A stretch of DNA of 37,390 nt. It comes from JAWODU01 sp046483125. Its GTDB lineage: Bacteria > Verrucomicrobiota > Kiritimatiellia > UBA8416 > JAWODU01. Shown one piece after another: positions 8,033-15,866 of the stretch. The notes beneath the pieces are model-generated. The model searched no databases, was not told the origin of the DNA, and worked only from the letters and a program-made list of their open reading frames with translations. Both the position numbers and the translations under genes were made by a program. The DNA lies in the NCBI GenBank assembly GCA_046483125.1, contig JAWODU010000066.1, forward strand, positions 1-37,390, given 5' to 3'. The number at the start of each line of letters is the position of its first letter. Position 1 is the stretch's first letter.

Positions 8033-9373
8033 ATGTCCACAGTTGATCAGGTGCTGAAGGCGGTTCAGAAAAGAAACGCCGGCGAGATAGAGTTTATTCA
8101 GGCGGTAACGGAAGTTCTCGACTCCGTCCGTCCGGTCATGGACCGCCGTAACGACTATGCGAATGCGGGTATTCTGGAGCGTATCGTGGAACCCGAAAGG
8201 GTGATCATGTTTCGCGTCCCGTGGCAGGATGATAAGGGACGGGTTCAGGTTAACAGAGGAATGCGGGTGGAATTCAACAGCGCCATCGGCCCTTACAAGG
8301 GCGGGCTGAGATTCCATCCCACGGTTTACCCGGGGATCATCAAGTTTCTGGGATTTGAACAGATATTCAAGAACGCTTTAACGACACTGCCGATGGGGGG
8401 CGGAAAGGGAGGCTCGGATTTCGACCCAAAAGGGAAATCGGACAACGAGGTAATGCGCTTCTGCCAGAGTTTCATGACGGAACTGGCAAGGCACATCGGA
8501 CCCGATACCGATGTCCCCGCCGGCGACATCGGAGTGGGAGGCCGGGAAATCGGTTACATGTTCGGACAATACAAACGCCTCCGGAACGAGTTCACCGGCG
8601 TGCTTACGGGCAAAGGGCTGAAGTGGGGCGGGAGCCTTGTCAGAACGGAAGCAACGGGGTACGGGCTCACCTACATTATTGAAGAGATCCTCAAGGACAA
8701 GGGCGAAACAATTGAAGGGAAAACGGTGGCCATGTCCGGGTCCGGCAACGTTGCCATTTACGCCGTTGAGAAGGTTCACGAACTCGGAGGGAAGGTTGTT
8801 ACCCTGAGCGATTCAAACGGATGGGTGCATGATCCCGAAGGTATAAAGCTGGATCTGGTCAAGGACATAAAGGAAGCACGGCGGGGCCGTATCAGGGAAT
8901 ACTCCGATCAGGTGAAAAGCGCCGCGTACACGGAAGCGGGGTCCGGAGACACGGTCTGGACCGTGCCGTGCGACATCGCCATGCCCAACGCCACCCAGAA
9001 CGAACTTAACGGTGACGACGCCGCCGTTCTGATAAAGAACGAAGTCAAGGCGGTTGGAGAAGGCGCCAATATGCCCTGTACGCCGGAAGCTGTTGAGAAC
9101 TTCCAGGAGGCAAAAATCCCGTTTGTTCCGGCAAAGGCGGCCAACGCGGGAGGTGTAGCCACCAGCGGCCTGGAAATGAGCCAGAACAGCATGCGAATGT
9201 CTTGGAGCTTCGAGGAAACCGACGCCAAACTGAAGGGCATAATGCAGAGCATTTATCGCCAATGTACTGAAGCGGCCGATGAGTACGACTGCGCCGGCAA
9301 TCTTGTGGCCGGAGCAAATATTGCCGGATTCATGAAGGTGGCGGACGCAATGCTGGCGCAGGGCGTTGTGTGA
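8033..9373 (+). CDS. gdhA: NADP-type glutamate dehydrogenase
   Basis: A 446-residue hexameric-class glutamate dehydrogenase, of the usual length for the bacterial NADP enzyme. It converts 2-oxoglutarate, ammonia and NADPH to glutamate in the cytoplasm. Visible motifs are GPYKGGLRFHP (substrate loop), LPMGGGKGG with the catalytic Lys, DVPAGDIGVGGREIGYMFG, and the Rossmann segment GSGNVAIYAVEKV followed by SDSNG; Ser in place of an acidic residue there favours NADP. The ATG at 8033 has a strong AAGGAG nine bases upstream. The gene is divergent from an NrpR-like regulator, which links it to nitrogen supply. A rho-independent terminator follows about 70 bases after the stop. Confidence 0.97.
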   Translation: MSTVDQVLKAVQKRNAGEIEFIQAVTEVLDSVRPVMDRRNDYANAGILERIVEPERVIMFRVPWQDDKGRVQVNRGMRVEFNSAIGPYKGGLRFHPTVYPGIIKFLGFEQIFKNALTTLPMGGGKGGSDFDPKGKSDNEVMRFCQSFMTELARHIGPDTDVPAGDIGVGGREIGYMFGQYKRLRNEFTGVLTGKGLKWGGSLVRTEATGYGLTYIIEEILKDKGETIEGKTVAMSGSGNVAIYAVEKVHELGGKVVTLSDSNGWVHDPEGIKLDLVKDIKEARRGRIREYSDQVKSAAYTEAGSGDTVWTVPCDIAMPNATQNELNGDDAAVLIKNEVKAVGEGANMPCTPEAVENFQEAKIPFVPAKAANAGGVATSGLEMSQNSMRMSWSFEETDAKLKGIMQSIYRQCTEAADEYDCAGNLVAGANIAGFMKVADAMLAQGVV

Positions 9374-9435
9374 ATGACCATTGTTCTTTGTTGGAAGAGA
9401 TACGGTATCGAAAATATCGCACAGGGCCTGACTGC

Positions 9436-9469
9436 AAAAAAGCGGGGGAGCGCCGCTCCCCCGCTTTTT
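9436..9469. terminator. Bidirectional rho-independent terminator between gdhA and hsp20
   Basis: The perfect stem GCGGGGGAGC (9442-9451) pairs with GCTCCCCCGC (9455-9464) around a three-base loop. A run of A (9436-9441) precedes it and a run of T (9465-9469) follows. It can stop gdhA transcripts on the plus strand and the convergent hsp20 transcripts on the minus strand. Confidence 0.9.
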
Positions 9470-9485
9470 CTGTCTTCAGCCGATT

Positions 9486-10013
9486 CTACTGGGCTTCGAT
9501 TTCGATTGTTTTTCGGGTGGCCTGGTCCGGTTCCCGTTTCGAGACCGTCACGGTCAGAACGCCCTTCTTGAATTTCGCTTTGGCCTGCCCTGCGTCGGTC
9601 GCCGCGGGAAGGGGCACAACTCTCCGGAAGCTTCCGTAGGTGTGCTCCACCCTGTGCCAGTTGCGGCCTTTCTTTTCCTGTTCATCCTTTTTCTCTCCCG
9701 ATATCGTGACGGCGTCGTCGCCGACTTCAACCGTTACGTCTTTTTCGTCCATTCCGGGTAGTTCAGCCGACACCGTGATATCCCTGTCCGTCTCCGAGAC
9801 GTTAACCCTCGGCGAATAGGCCGCTTCTAATGACGCGATCGAGGGTTCCCTGGCCATAAGACCGAAGGGGTCCCTGTCGAACGTATCGAAGAACTCGTCG
9901 AACAGTCTGTTCATATCCTCCTGAAGGGAGGAGACACTCGTTCTTTTCGGGCGTCTCTGCAGGGACTTATCCCTTCCCATCCTCGGTACAAGATCTCTTA
10001 TACTCATGTTCAT
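9486..10013 (-). CDS. Hsp20/alpha-crystallin small heat shock protein
   Basis: A 175-residue small heat shock protein. A variable N-terminal arm (about 1-65, with an FDEFFDTFDRDPF segment) is followed by an alpha-crystallin domain (about 68-160) with AELPGMDEKDVTVEV, ISGEKK and the family hallmark GVLTV near the end, then a C-terminal tail with TIEIEA resembling the I-x-I assembly motif. Such proteins are ATP-independent holdases that bind unfolding proteins in the cytoplasm. The ATG at 10013 has AAGGAG just upstream; an ATG at 10007 is also possible. It is the second gene of a two-gene hsp20 unit, 44 bases after the first. Confidence 0.93.
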   Translation of the reverse strand: MNMSIRDLVPRMGRDKSLQRRPKRTSVSSLQEDMNRLFDEFFDTFDRDPFGLMAREPSIASLEAAYSPRVNVSETDRDITVSAELPGMDEKDVTVEVGDDAVTISGEKKDEQEKKGRNWHRVEHTYGSFRRVVPLPAATDAGQAKAKFKKGVLTVTVSKREPDQATRKTIEIEAQ

Positions 10014-10057
10014 CACACTCCTTTCGATGCATTTGCGCTTCCAGGCGCATTTTCATC

Positions 10058-10450
10058 CTAACCGCTGGCTATCTCCACTTTCCTCGGTTTCGTTTGCTCG
10101 CCCTTCGGCACAAGCAGTCTCAGTACACCGTCCCTGACCTTGGCCTTTATTCCTTCCACGTTTACGCGGTCGGACAGATCGAAAGCCCGGCGGTACTTGA
10201 CCGGGCCGTATTCCTCCCGGACCAGCGTGTACCCGTCGTGCCTGCCGTTGGCGGACCGCCCCTCCAGATAAAGAACTCCGTCTTCCACCGTAACGTCTAC
10301 GGAATCCGTATCTACACCCGGCATGAACGCCTCCAGCAGATAACCGTCTGCGTTTTCATAAATGTCGACCGCCGGCCTGAACGAGGGAAGCATCCCTTCC
10401 TCGTCGTCACGCCTGTTCTCCTTCTCCGTCTTCTCTACCTGATCTGTCAT
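10058..10450 (-). CDS. Hsp20/alpha-crystallin small heat shock protein, first of pair
   Basis: A 130-residue small heat shock protein with a short charged N-terminus. The alpha-crystallin domain (about 27-115) contains VDIYENADGYLLEA, FMPGV, YLEGR and GVLRLLVPK, and the tail has VEIA. It differs clearly from the neighbouring hsp20, so the pair could form mixed assemblies like IbpA and IbpB, although that is inference. The ATG at 10450 has a perfect AAGGAGG eight bases upstream; the GTG at 10459 lies inside that ribosome site and is rejected. A sigma-54-type promoter lies about 50 bases upstream. Confidence 0.93.
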   Translation of the reverse strand: MTDQVEKTEKENRRDDEEGMLPSFRPAVDIYENADGYLLEAFMPGVDTDSVDVTVEDGVLYLEGRSANGRHDGYTLVREEYGPVKYRRAFDLSDRVNVEGIKAKVRDGVLRLLVPKGEQTKPRKVEIASG

Positions 10451-10499
10451 GACGCTCACCTCCTTTGATCTGTGTTTTGTTTAAGCTGCCTTTACAGCT

Positions 10500-10516
10500 A
10501 GCATAGGATGTGCCAA
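10500..10516 (-). promoter_or_regulatory. Sigma-54-type (-24/-12) promoter of the hsp20 pair
   Basis: Read on the minus strand, 10516-10500 is TTGGCACATCCTATGCT. It matches the sigma-54 consensus TTGGCACG-N4-TTGCW with GG and GC exactly 12 bases apart. The two mismatches are A for G after GGCAC and A for T before TGC. The predicted start is near 10490, leaving about 40 bases of leader before the ATG at 10450 with its strong ribosome site. Identical palindromes lie upstream at the distance usual for enhancer-binding activators. Confidence 0.6.
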
Positions 10517-10601
10517 GGGCAGCCGGACAAAGACGCCAAACGCAAGTGACTGCAGGACAATGTGTTATGGAAAGGCATTCGTCCGGATGTCCTGTTCGGC
10601 A

Positions 10602-10651
10602 GTGCCAGAGTGACACAGTAAGCGATAGCGGCCGGGTGCCAGAGTGACACA
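10602..10651 (-). promoter_or_regulatory. Two identical palindromes upstream of the sigma-54-type promoter
   Basis: GTGCCAGAGTGACACA occurs at 10602-10617 and again at 10636-10651, identical in all 16 bases, with starts 34 bases apart (about three helical turns). Each copy is an imperfect palindrome, GTGCCA-GAG-TGACAC. They sit roughly 110-160 bases upstream of the predicted hsp20 start, where sigma-54 enhancer-binding proteins normally bind. The rest of 10451-10796 holds no recognisable gene. Confidence 0.55.
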
Positions 10652-10796
10652 CCACGGCAGGACCCCATCAAAAAAGTTGAGCCGGGGTTCAGGGCCCCAG
10701 TCTTGCTTACTGCTCTTGCGGGCAGTCAACTGTCGAAAGGGCGGAGGGTAGAAAGTCCCGGTAACCCTTTTTGTCTATCTTATATTTCAGGGGGCG

Positions 10797-12032
10797 TCAG
10801 CGGGTGACTTCTTCCATCGCTATAGCGGCCCAGCGCTTGAGGCGGGCGGGATCGTTGCGGACCGTGCTTATGTCCTTCATGACAAGCTCAACCTGGCATT
10901 GTTCTGCCTGGTCAAGAAGCAAGCGAATGTCCTTGCGCGCACGGTCCTCATCAAAGCGGTCTTCAGCCAGAATGGCTGGACTCGGTTTTACCGAAAGCAC
11001 GTATTCACCCGCTCCGTGTTCAAGACCGGCGGGTATATCGAACCAGGGGCTGACCGATATTTTGCGGAGATTGGGGATCCGTTTAAGCATTCCGATTTTC
11101 CCGTGAAGAGGTTCGCAACAGCCATAGTAGGTCATACCCCAGCGCGCCAGCCACCGCATTTCCTCATTGAGTGAAAACCGCCAGTGCATTTCCGGCGAAA
11201 CGTCCGAAAACATCTGGGCGTTGCCGCACCCCCACAGGTCGGCACAGGTGAGATTGTCGTCCCTGCCGGATTCCGAGGGGAGTTGTGATGTGTAGCCGTA
11301 ACCTCCCGATCCCACGCGCACGTTCAAGGCGCCCGCGTCCAAAAGTCCGAGATTTTCGATCTGGTCCAGCTCATGCATCTTTGCGTCGACGTACCGCGAA
11401 ACCATGGCCTCTATAAATTCCGGCCGGTCTATAAGATCCATCATTATGCCCTCTATATCCACGAGCCGGATCAGGTTATCCCACGGGGTAAACCATATGT
11501 GCCGGATGCCGGCCGGACGCACAGGCACAATTCCTGCAAACATCTCTTCGAAGAGCTCCATGCGGCGATCGGTTTCCGCGGCGTTGTAACTTACCTCGGG
11601 TGTCCTGATCTTTTCCACGTCTTCCATGGACTTGATCTGGGGCGTGAAGTGCTGGGACGCGACGGCAGTGTGATGAATGAAGTCGCCCTTCTGAGATATT
11701 CCTATCCCCGTGCTGGACCATGACAGGGGGCAGTCTACGACGGGCAGTATCACGTTGTCTACGCCGTAGTTCCACCTGTAAAGACTGCGCCTTAAACTTT
11801 TTTCGACGGAACGCAGGAACCGGTTTTCGCACACGCATCTGAGTGATTCGTCTTCAAGCTCGGGCCACGGTTCCTCGTTTATGTAAACAACGGGGCGTTC
11901 GGCACAGCGGTCGTTGAGTTTGCGCCACAATTCGGCAGTTTGGGCCTGTTGGGGAAGATTGCCTATGCGGGCAATTTCATCCCCGAGGCGGCGAAGCGCG
12001 TCTTTTTCTCCGGCACTGACCTGCGATGTCAT
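10797..12032 (-). CDS. Uroporphyrinogen decarboxylase (URO-D) family protein
   Basis: About 411 residues, a URO-D-fold protein of the subgroup related to corrinoid methyltransferases rather than true HemE. The C-terminal half carries a GCCEPLHGKI segment; Cys and His there are probable zinc or substrate ligands of this subgroup. A WFTPWDNL segment and an acidic region precede it. Similar proteins in anaerobic PVC-group bacteria are thought to act on methylated compounds or corrinoids, but the substrate here is unknown and no corrinoid protein lies beside it. The ATG at 12032 has GGAG about nine bases upstream; the longer frame to 12260 would run into the divergent ldh gene and is rejected. 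Divergent from ldh. Confidence 0.75.
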   Translation of the reverse strand: MTSQVSAGEKDALRRLGDEIARIGNLPQQAQTAELWRKLNDRCAERPVVYINEEPWPELEDESLRCVCENRFLRSVEKSLRRSLYRWNYGVDNVILPVVDCPLSWSSTGIGISQKGDFIHHTAVASQHFTPQIKSMEDVEKIRTPEVSYNAAETDRRMELFEEMFAGIVPVRPAGIRHIWFTPWDNLIRLVDIEGIMMDLIDRPEFIEAMVSRYVDAKMHELDQIENLGLLDAGALNVRVGSGGYGYTSQLPSESGRDDNLTCADLWGCGNAQMFSDVSPEMHWRFSLNEEMRWLARWGMTYYGCCEPLHGKIGMLKRIPNLRKISVSPWFDIPAGLEHGAGEYVLSVKPSPAILAEDRFDEDRARKDIRLLLDQAEQCQVELVMKDISTVRNDPARLKRWAAIAMEEVTR

Positions 12033-12213
12033 AAAGCTTTTCTCCGGAACTGCTCGACAGAACGCGAAAAGAGACAATAGGCGCTTGAAAGAAATTACGC
12101 AACCACACTCTTTATGTTTTCTGTCGGGCGGCTTAGTATGTAGAATGTAATCAGACTGAACAGGAAAGTATGCCGTTGATCCCGGTGGAACAACGGGAGA
12201 AAAGGGATAACTC

Positions 12214-13164
12214 ATGAAGAGAAAAGTTGTCATAGCCGGGGCGGGCGCGGTAGGGGCCACATTCGCCTACGCGCTGGCCCGGGACGGGTCGGCCGATGAA
12301 ATAGTTCTCAACGACGCGCAAAGGGAAAGGGCCGAAGGCCAGGCGCTCGACCTGGCTCACGGGCTTCCCTTTATGCCGCCGGTTACCATCCGGGATGGGA
12401 GCGCGAGGGACTATTCGGACGCGCAGATAATAGTAATCACGGCAGGGGGCAGGCAGAAGGCGGGACAGTCAAGGCTGGACCTGCTTCAGAAGAACAGCGA
12501 TATCATCCGCAGTATTGTTGACGAGATCACGGCGGCCGGTTCGAAAGCCGTGCTGGTGGTGGTAACGAATCCAGTCGATGTCCTCACGCGTGTGGCGCTT
12601 GAACGGACCGGATGGGACAGGAAGCGGATTATGGGCTCGGGCACGGTGCTTGACACGGCTCGGTTCCGCTACCTTATTGGGCATCATTGCGGAGTAGATA
12701 CGCGCAATGTTCACGCCTATATCCTCGGCGAGCACGGTGACAGCGAGTTCGCCGCGTGGTCCCGCACTCATATCGGCGGCGTGGTAATGGACAAATACTG
12801 CGTAATGTGCGGAAAATGCGCGGACTGGCGCAGGACACGCGAAGGCATCGCCGGGAAGGTCAGGGAGTCCGCGTACCACATAATTGATTACAAGGGGGCC
12901 ACCAGCTACGCGATCGGTCTGGCGCTGGTGCGTATTGTGAACGCAATTCTGCGGAATGAGCACAGTGTTCTAACGGTATCGGTTCGTCTTCAAGGGGAGT
13001 TTGGACTGAAAGACGTGTGTCTTGGCGTGCCATGCATTCTCTCCGGGGACGGAGTTGAAGCGATTATGGGCGGTGAACTGAGCGGTGACGAACAGGAGCA
13101 CCTCAATCGTTCAGCCGGTGTGCTTCAAAAGGCATGGGGTGATCTGCAGTCCGGATCGAAATAG
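12214..13164 (+). CDS. ldh: L-lactate dehydrogenase
   Basis: A 316-residue NAD-dependent 2-hydroxyacid dehydrogenase that reduces pyruvate to L-lactate in the cytoplasm. The Rossmann motif GAGAVG is at 9-14 and Asp34 suits NAD. The mobile loop carries Gln81, which selects lactate over malate, and Arg87. Catalytic residues are Asp147, Arg150 and His174 in GEHGDSEF. A cysteine-rich stretch (CVMCGKC, near 197-203) follows, as in some other lactate dehydrogenases. The ATG has AAGGG upstream. A rho-independent terminator follows. The gene indicates fermentative metabolism. Confidence 0.93.
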   Translation: MKRKVVIAGAGAVGATFAYALARDGSADEIVLNDAQRERAEGQALDLAHGLPFMPPVTIRDGSARDYSDAQIIVITAGGRQKAGQSRLDLLQKNSDIIRSIVDEITAAGSKAVLVVVTNPVDVLTRVALERTGWDRKRIMGSGTVLDTARFRYLIGHHCGVDTRNVHAYILGEHGDSEFAAWSRTHIGGVVMDKYCVMCGKCADWRRTREGIAGKVRESAYHIIDYKGATSYAIGLALVRIVNAILRNEHSVLTVSVRLQGEFGLKDVCLGVPCILSGDGVEAIMGGELSGDEQEHLNRSAGVLQKAWGDLQSGSK

Positions 13165-13236
13165 CCAGGCGTTTATGCAGGCGAGTTGACTTGCAATGCG
13201 CATCCCTGCCTTCTGCCGGCAGGCCGCCGATACCGG

Positions 13237-13261
13237 AAAAGCCCCTTTGGACGGGCTTTTT
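13237..13261 (+). terminator. Rho-independent terminator after ldh
   Basis: AAAAGCCC (13237-13244) pairs with GGGCTTTT (13253-13260) around an eight-base loop, ending in a T run. It lies about 75 bases after the ldh stop. Confidence 0.85.
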
Positions 13262-13304
13262 CACTCGGATATTTTTTTAGAAAACCTTTCCCTTCATGAC
13301 AAAA

Positions 13305-13315
13305 CTGTGACACAG
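13305..13315. promoter_or_regulatory. Short palindrome before the B12/radical SAM gene
   Basis: CTGTGACACAG is a perfect odd palindrome seven bases before a possible -10 box (TATATT at 13322-13327). It could be an operator for a dimeric regulator. It shares GTGACACA with the hsp20 upstream palindromes. Weak support. Confidence 0.25.
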
Positions 13316-13361
13316 ACCCTTTATATTGCCGGCAACGATGAAACAAGGAAAGCAGGTTTCA

Positions 13362-14852
13362 ATGAATATTTTACTTCTTTATCCGGAATTTCCAGACACT
13401 TTCTGGAGCTTCAAGCACGCTTTGTCTTTCGTGGGCAAGAAAGCTTCTCTGCCGCCTCTGGGTTTGCTTACTGTAGCTTCAATGCTGCCTGAGTCATGGT
13501 CGAAACGGCTGGTTGACACCAATGTGGAGCGTCTGAGTGACTCGGACCTGGAATGGGCGGACTGCGCCTTCATAAGCGCAATGACGGTCCAGCGCGACCC
13601 ATCTCACCGGCTTGCGGAACGATGCAAACATGCCGGCCTCAAGGTTGTCGCGGGCGGACCCCTGTTTGCCAGCGAACATAAAGACTTTCCCGAGGTAGAC
13701 CATTTTGTGTTGAACGAGGCGGAACTTACCCTTCCGGTCTTTCTGAAGGATCTCGCCGCGGGCAGACCCCAAAAACTTTACACGGCCGACGGTTATCCCG
13801 AAATGACGGAAACCCTGGCGCCAATGTGGGAACTGCTGAAACTGCGGCGATACGGCAGTATGGCAATCCAGTTCTCGCGCGGCTGTCCTTTTAACTGCGA
13901 CTTCTGCAACGTTACAGCGCTGTTCGGACACCGTGCGCGCACGAAATCCCCGGAACAGATTGTCGGAGAACTTGACGGCCTTTACGCGCTGGGCTGGCGC
14001 GGAGATGTCTTCTTTGTTGACGATAATTTTATCGGAAAAAAGTCGTTCTTGAAAGAACATCTCCTGCCGGCTCTCATTGAATGGCGGAAAGGCAAAACGG
14101 GCAATACTTTCTTTACCGAAGCGTCGGTCGACCTGGCCGATGATGATGATCTCATGAATATGATGAGCGAGGCCGGTTTCACGCGCGTTTTCGTGGGTAT
14201 AGAAACCCCTGACGACGAATCGCTTGCCGAATGCAGTAAAACACAGAACAGGAACCGCGACCTTGTCGAAGACGTGAGGCATATTCATCGATCGGGTATT
14301 CAGGTCCAGGCGGGATTTATCGTGGGGTTTGATCACGACGACACGTCGATTTTTCAAAGGCAGATCGATTTCATTCAGAAAAGCGGGATAGTGACGGCGA
14401 TGGTCGGCCTTCTGCAGGCTCCGGCCGGGACCAGGCTTTTCGATCGAATGAAAAAGGCGGGCCGTATTCACGGCGATTCCTCGGGAGATAATGTGGACGG
14501 GACGACAAATATAATACCGGTGATGGGGGCCGACATTCTCGCCAGAGGGTACAGAAGAATACTGTCGCATATCTATTCGCCCGAACATTACTACGAACGT
14601 ATTAAGGTCTTTCTGCGCGAATATAAACCGCCAAGGACCAGGGGACACCTGCAGTTCTCACACATAAAGGCCCTGGTAAGATCGTTCTTCCGGCTTGGTG
14701 TCCTCGGGCCGGAGCGTTTTCATTACTGGAAACTTATATTCTGGACACTGTTCAAGCACCCTCCTCTGTTCCCGGAGGCGGTGATTCTGAGTATTTACGG
14801 CTATCATTTCCGCAGAGTGTGTGAACTGCACGTTCTGAGCCTGCAGGCATAG
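13362..14852 (+). CDS. B12-binding domain radical SAM protein (DUF4070 type)
   Basis: About 496 residues. The N-terminal region (about 1-150) is a B12-binding-like domain: NILLLYPEFPDTFWSF, then PLGLLTVASMLP and VVAGGP. A radical SAM core follows with the iron-sulfur motif CPFNCDFC (CxxxCxxC) in SRGCPFNCDFCNV, and a C-terminal DUF4070-like region (about 370-490). Such enzymes use cobalamin and S-adenosylmethionine to methylate or rearrange unactivated carbons; the product here is unknown. The start at 13362 follows AAGGAAAG; an ATG at 13338 is an alternative. It is a single gene with the ldh terminator upstream. Confidence 0.85.
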   Translation: MNILLLYPEFPDTFWSFKHALSFVGKKASLPPLGLLTVASMLPESWSKRLVDTNVERLSDSDLEWADCAFISAMTVQRDPSHRLAERCKHAGLKVVAGGPLFASEHKDFPEVDHFVLNEAELTLPVFLKDLAAGRPQKLYTADGYPEMTETLAPMWELLKLRRYGSMAIQFSRGCPFNCDFCNVTALFGHRARTKSPEQIVGELDGLYALGWRGDVFFVDDNFIGKKSFLKEHLLPALIEWRKGKTGNTFFTEASVDLADDDDLMNMMSEAGFTRVFVGIETPDDESLAECSKTQNRNRDLVEDVRHIHRSGIQVQAGFIVGFDHDDTSIFQRQIDFIQKSGIVTAMVGLLQAPAGTRLFDRMKKAGRIHGDSSGDNVDGTTNIIPVMGADILARGYRRILSHIYSPEHYYERIKVFLREYKPPRTRGHLQFSHIKALVRSFFRLGVLGPERFHYWKLIFWTLFKHPPLFPEAVILSIYGYHFRRVCELHVLSLQA

Positions 14853-14921
14853 CGGGACGGCCGACAGCTCATGGGCCCTCGATTCACGAGAATAAAGCAT
14901 TTTCTTCAGACTCTTTCTGTG

Positions 14922-14927
14922 TAAAAT
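14922..14927 (+). promoter_or_regulatory. -10-like box before the kinase/regulator pair
   Basis: TAAAAT at 14922-14927 matches 5 of 6 positions of the -10 consensus and lies about 28 bases before the ATG at 14955. No good -35 hexamer is visible at the right distance. Confidence 0.3.
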
Positions 14928-14954
14928 TATCCGCACTGTGGGAGATCTGACAGC

Positions 14955-15866
14955 ATGAAACACTACCGTTTGAACCTGAACCTTACCGATGTCATTATCC
15001 TGGTTGCAGTGGGCGTTCTTGTGCCCGTCATGCTCTCAACCGGGGTGGGCATCGTGGCGCTGGTGCTTGCGACGGATGCCGGGGGAATTGTTACAGGCGT
15101 GTTGATGATATCGTTCGCCGCAGCCGCCGCCGGAAGCGCTCTTATCGCGGTGGTGTTGACGGGACGGAAGGCCCGCCTTGCCCGGCGCCAGGCCGACTTC
15201 CTGGCGAATATGTCACATGAACTCAGAACACCTTTAAGCACGATCAAGCTGTACACGCAAACTCTCCAGTCGGGGGCTCTCGCGGATAATCCGGACGAGA
15301 CAGCCGAGTGCCTGGCGACAATTCTGCGCGAAACCCAGTGGCTCGACCTCATGGTGGACAGAGTACTCACGTGGCGGGCCTCGTCGAAAGACCTGATGCC
15401 GCTGGAGATGGCCGTAAAGCCGGTCTCAGAGTCGATAACCGGCGCCGCGAAAAGATTCCGGACAATGGTGCCGCCGGAACGGCTCAGGTTTTCCGTATCC
15501 GTGAAAACCGCCTTGCCCGTGCGGCACGATTCAAATGCGCTGAACACTGTAATACTTAACCTGCTTACCAACGCGTATAAGTACACGGGAAATGATAAAG
15601 ACATAGAACTCGCGGCCGAAGACGAAAACGATTATGTGCGAATCGAGGTGCGCGATAACGGACCCGGACTGACGGCGGCGGAAATCAAGCGTGCATTTCA
15701 GCCTTTTTACCGCATGGAAAAGAGCAACGGCAGGGCGGGAGGCACGGGGCTGGGTCTTTCAATCGTCGGGTATCTGGTCAAGACACACGGCGGCATGATA
15801 GACGTGGACAGTCGCAAGGGGGAAGGTTCGACCTTCGTAATACGTTTACCGGCGGCAACGGAATGA
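14955..15866 (+). CDS. Two-helix membrane sensor histidine kinase
   Basis: A 303-residue kinase. Two transmembrane helices (about 12-38 and 43-69) are separated by only a few residues, so there is almost no extracellular part and sensing is probably within the membrane. HisKA carries His88 in SHELRTPL, then HATPase_c has an N-box around NLLTNAYKY, DNGPGL and GTGLGLS. GGAG lies upstream of the ATG. The stop overlaps the next gene by four bases (ATGA), so the two form a kinase/regulator pair. Signal unknown; cell-envelope stress is typical of this short architecture but is inference. Confidence 0.9.
   Translation: MKHYRLNLNLTDVIILVAVGVLVPVMLSTGVGIVALVLATDAGGIVTGVLMISFAAAAAGSALIAVVLTGRKARLARRQADFLANMSHELRTPLSTIKLYTQTLQSGALADNPDETAECLATILRETQWLDLMVDRVLTWRASSKDLMPLEMAVKPVSESITGAAKRFRTMVPPERLRFSVSVKTALPVRHDSNALNTVILNLLTNAYKYTGNDKDIELAAEDENDYVRIEVRDNGPGLTAAEIKRAFQPFYRMEKSNGRAGGTGLGLSIVGYLVKTHGGMIDVDSRKGEGSTFVIRLPAATE

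Noticed and set aside
10602..10651. CRISPR-like or transposon-end reading of the repeated 16-mer
   Set aside because: Only two short copies, palindromic, with no array, no cas genes and no transposase; an activator site explains them better.
10652..10796. Possible terminator after the URO-D gene
   Set aside because: Only a weak GGGT/ACCC pairing next to a T run on the wrong strand was seen; not enough for a call.
12033..12260. Longer N-terminus of the URO-D family protein
   Set aside because: The extension runs across the divergent ldh start, has a low-complexity start, and a good ribosome site lies before the ATG at 12032.
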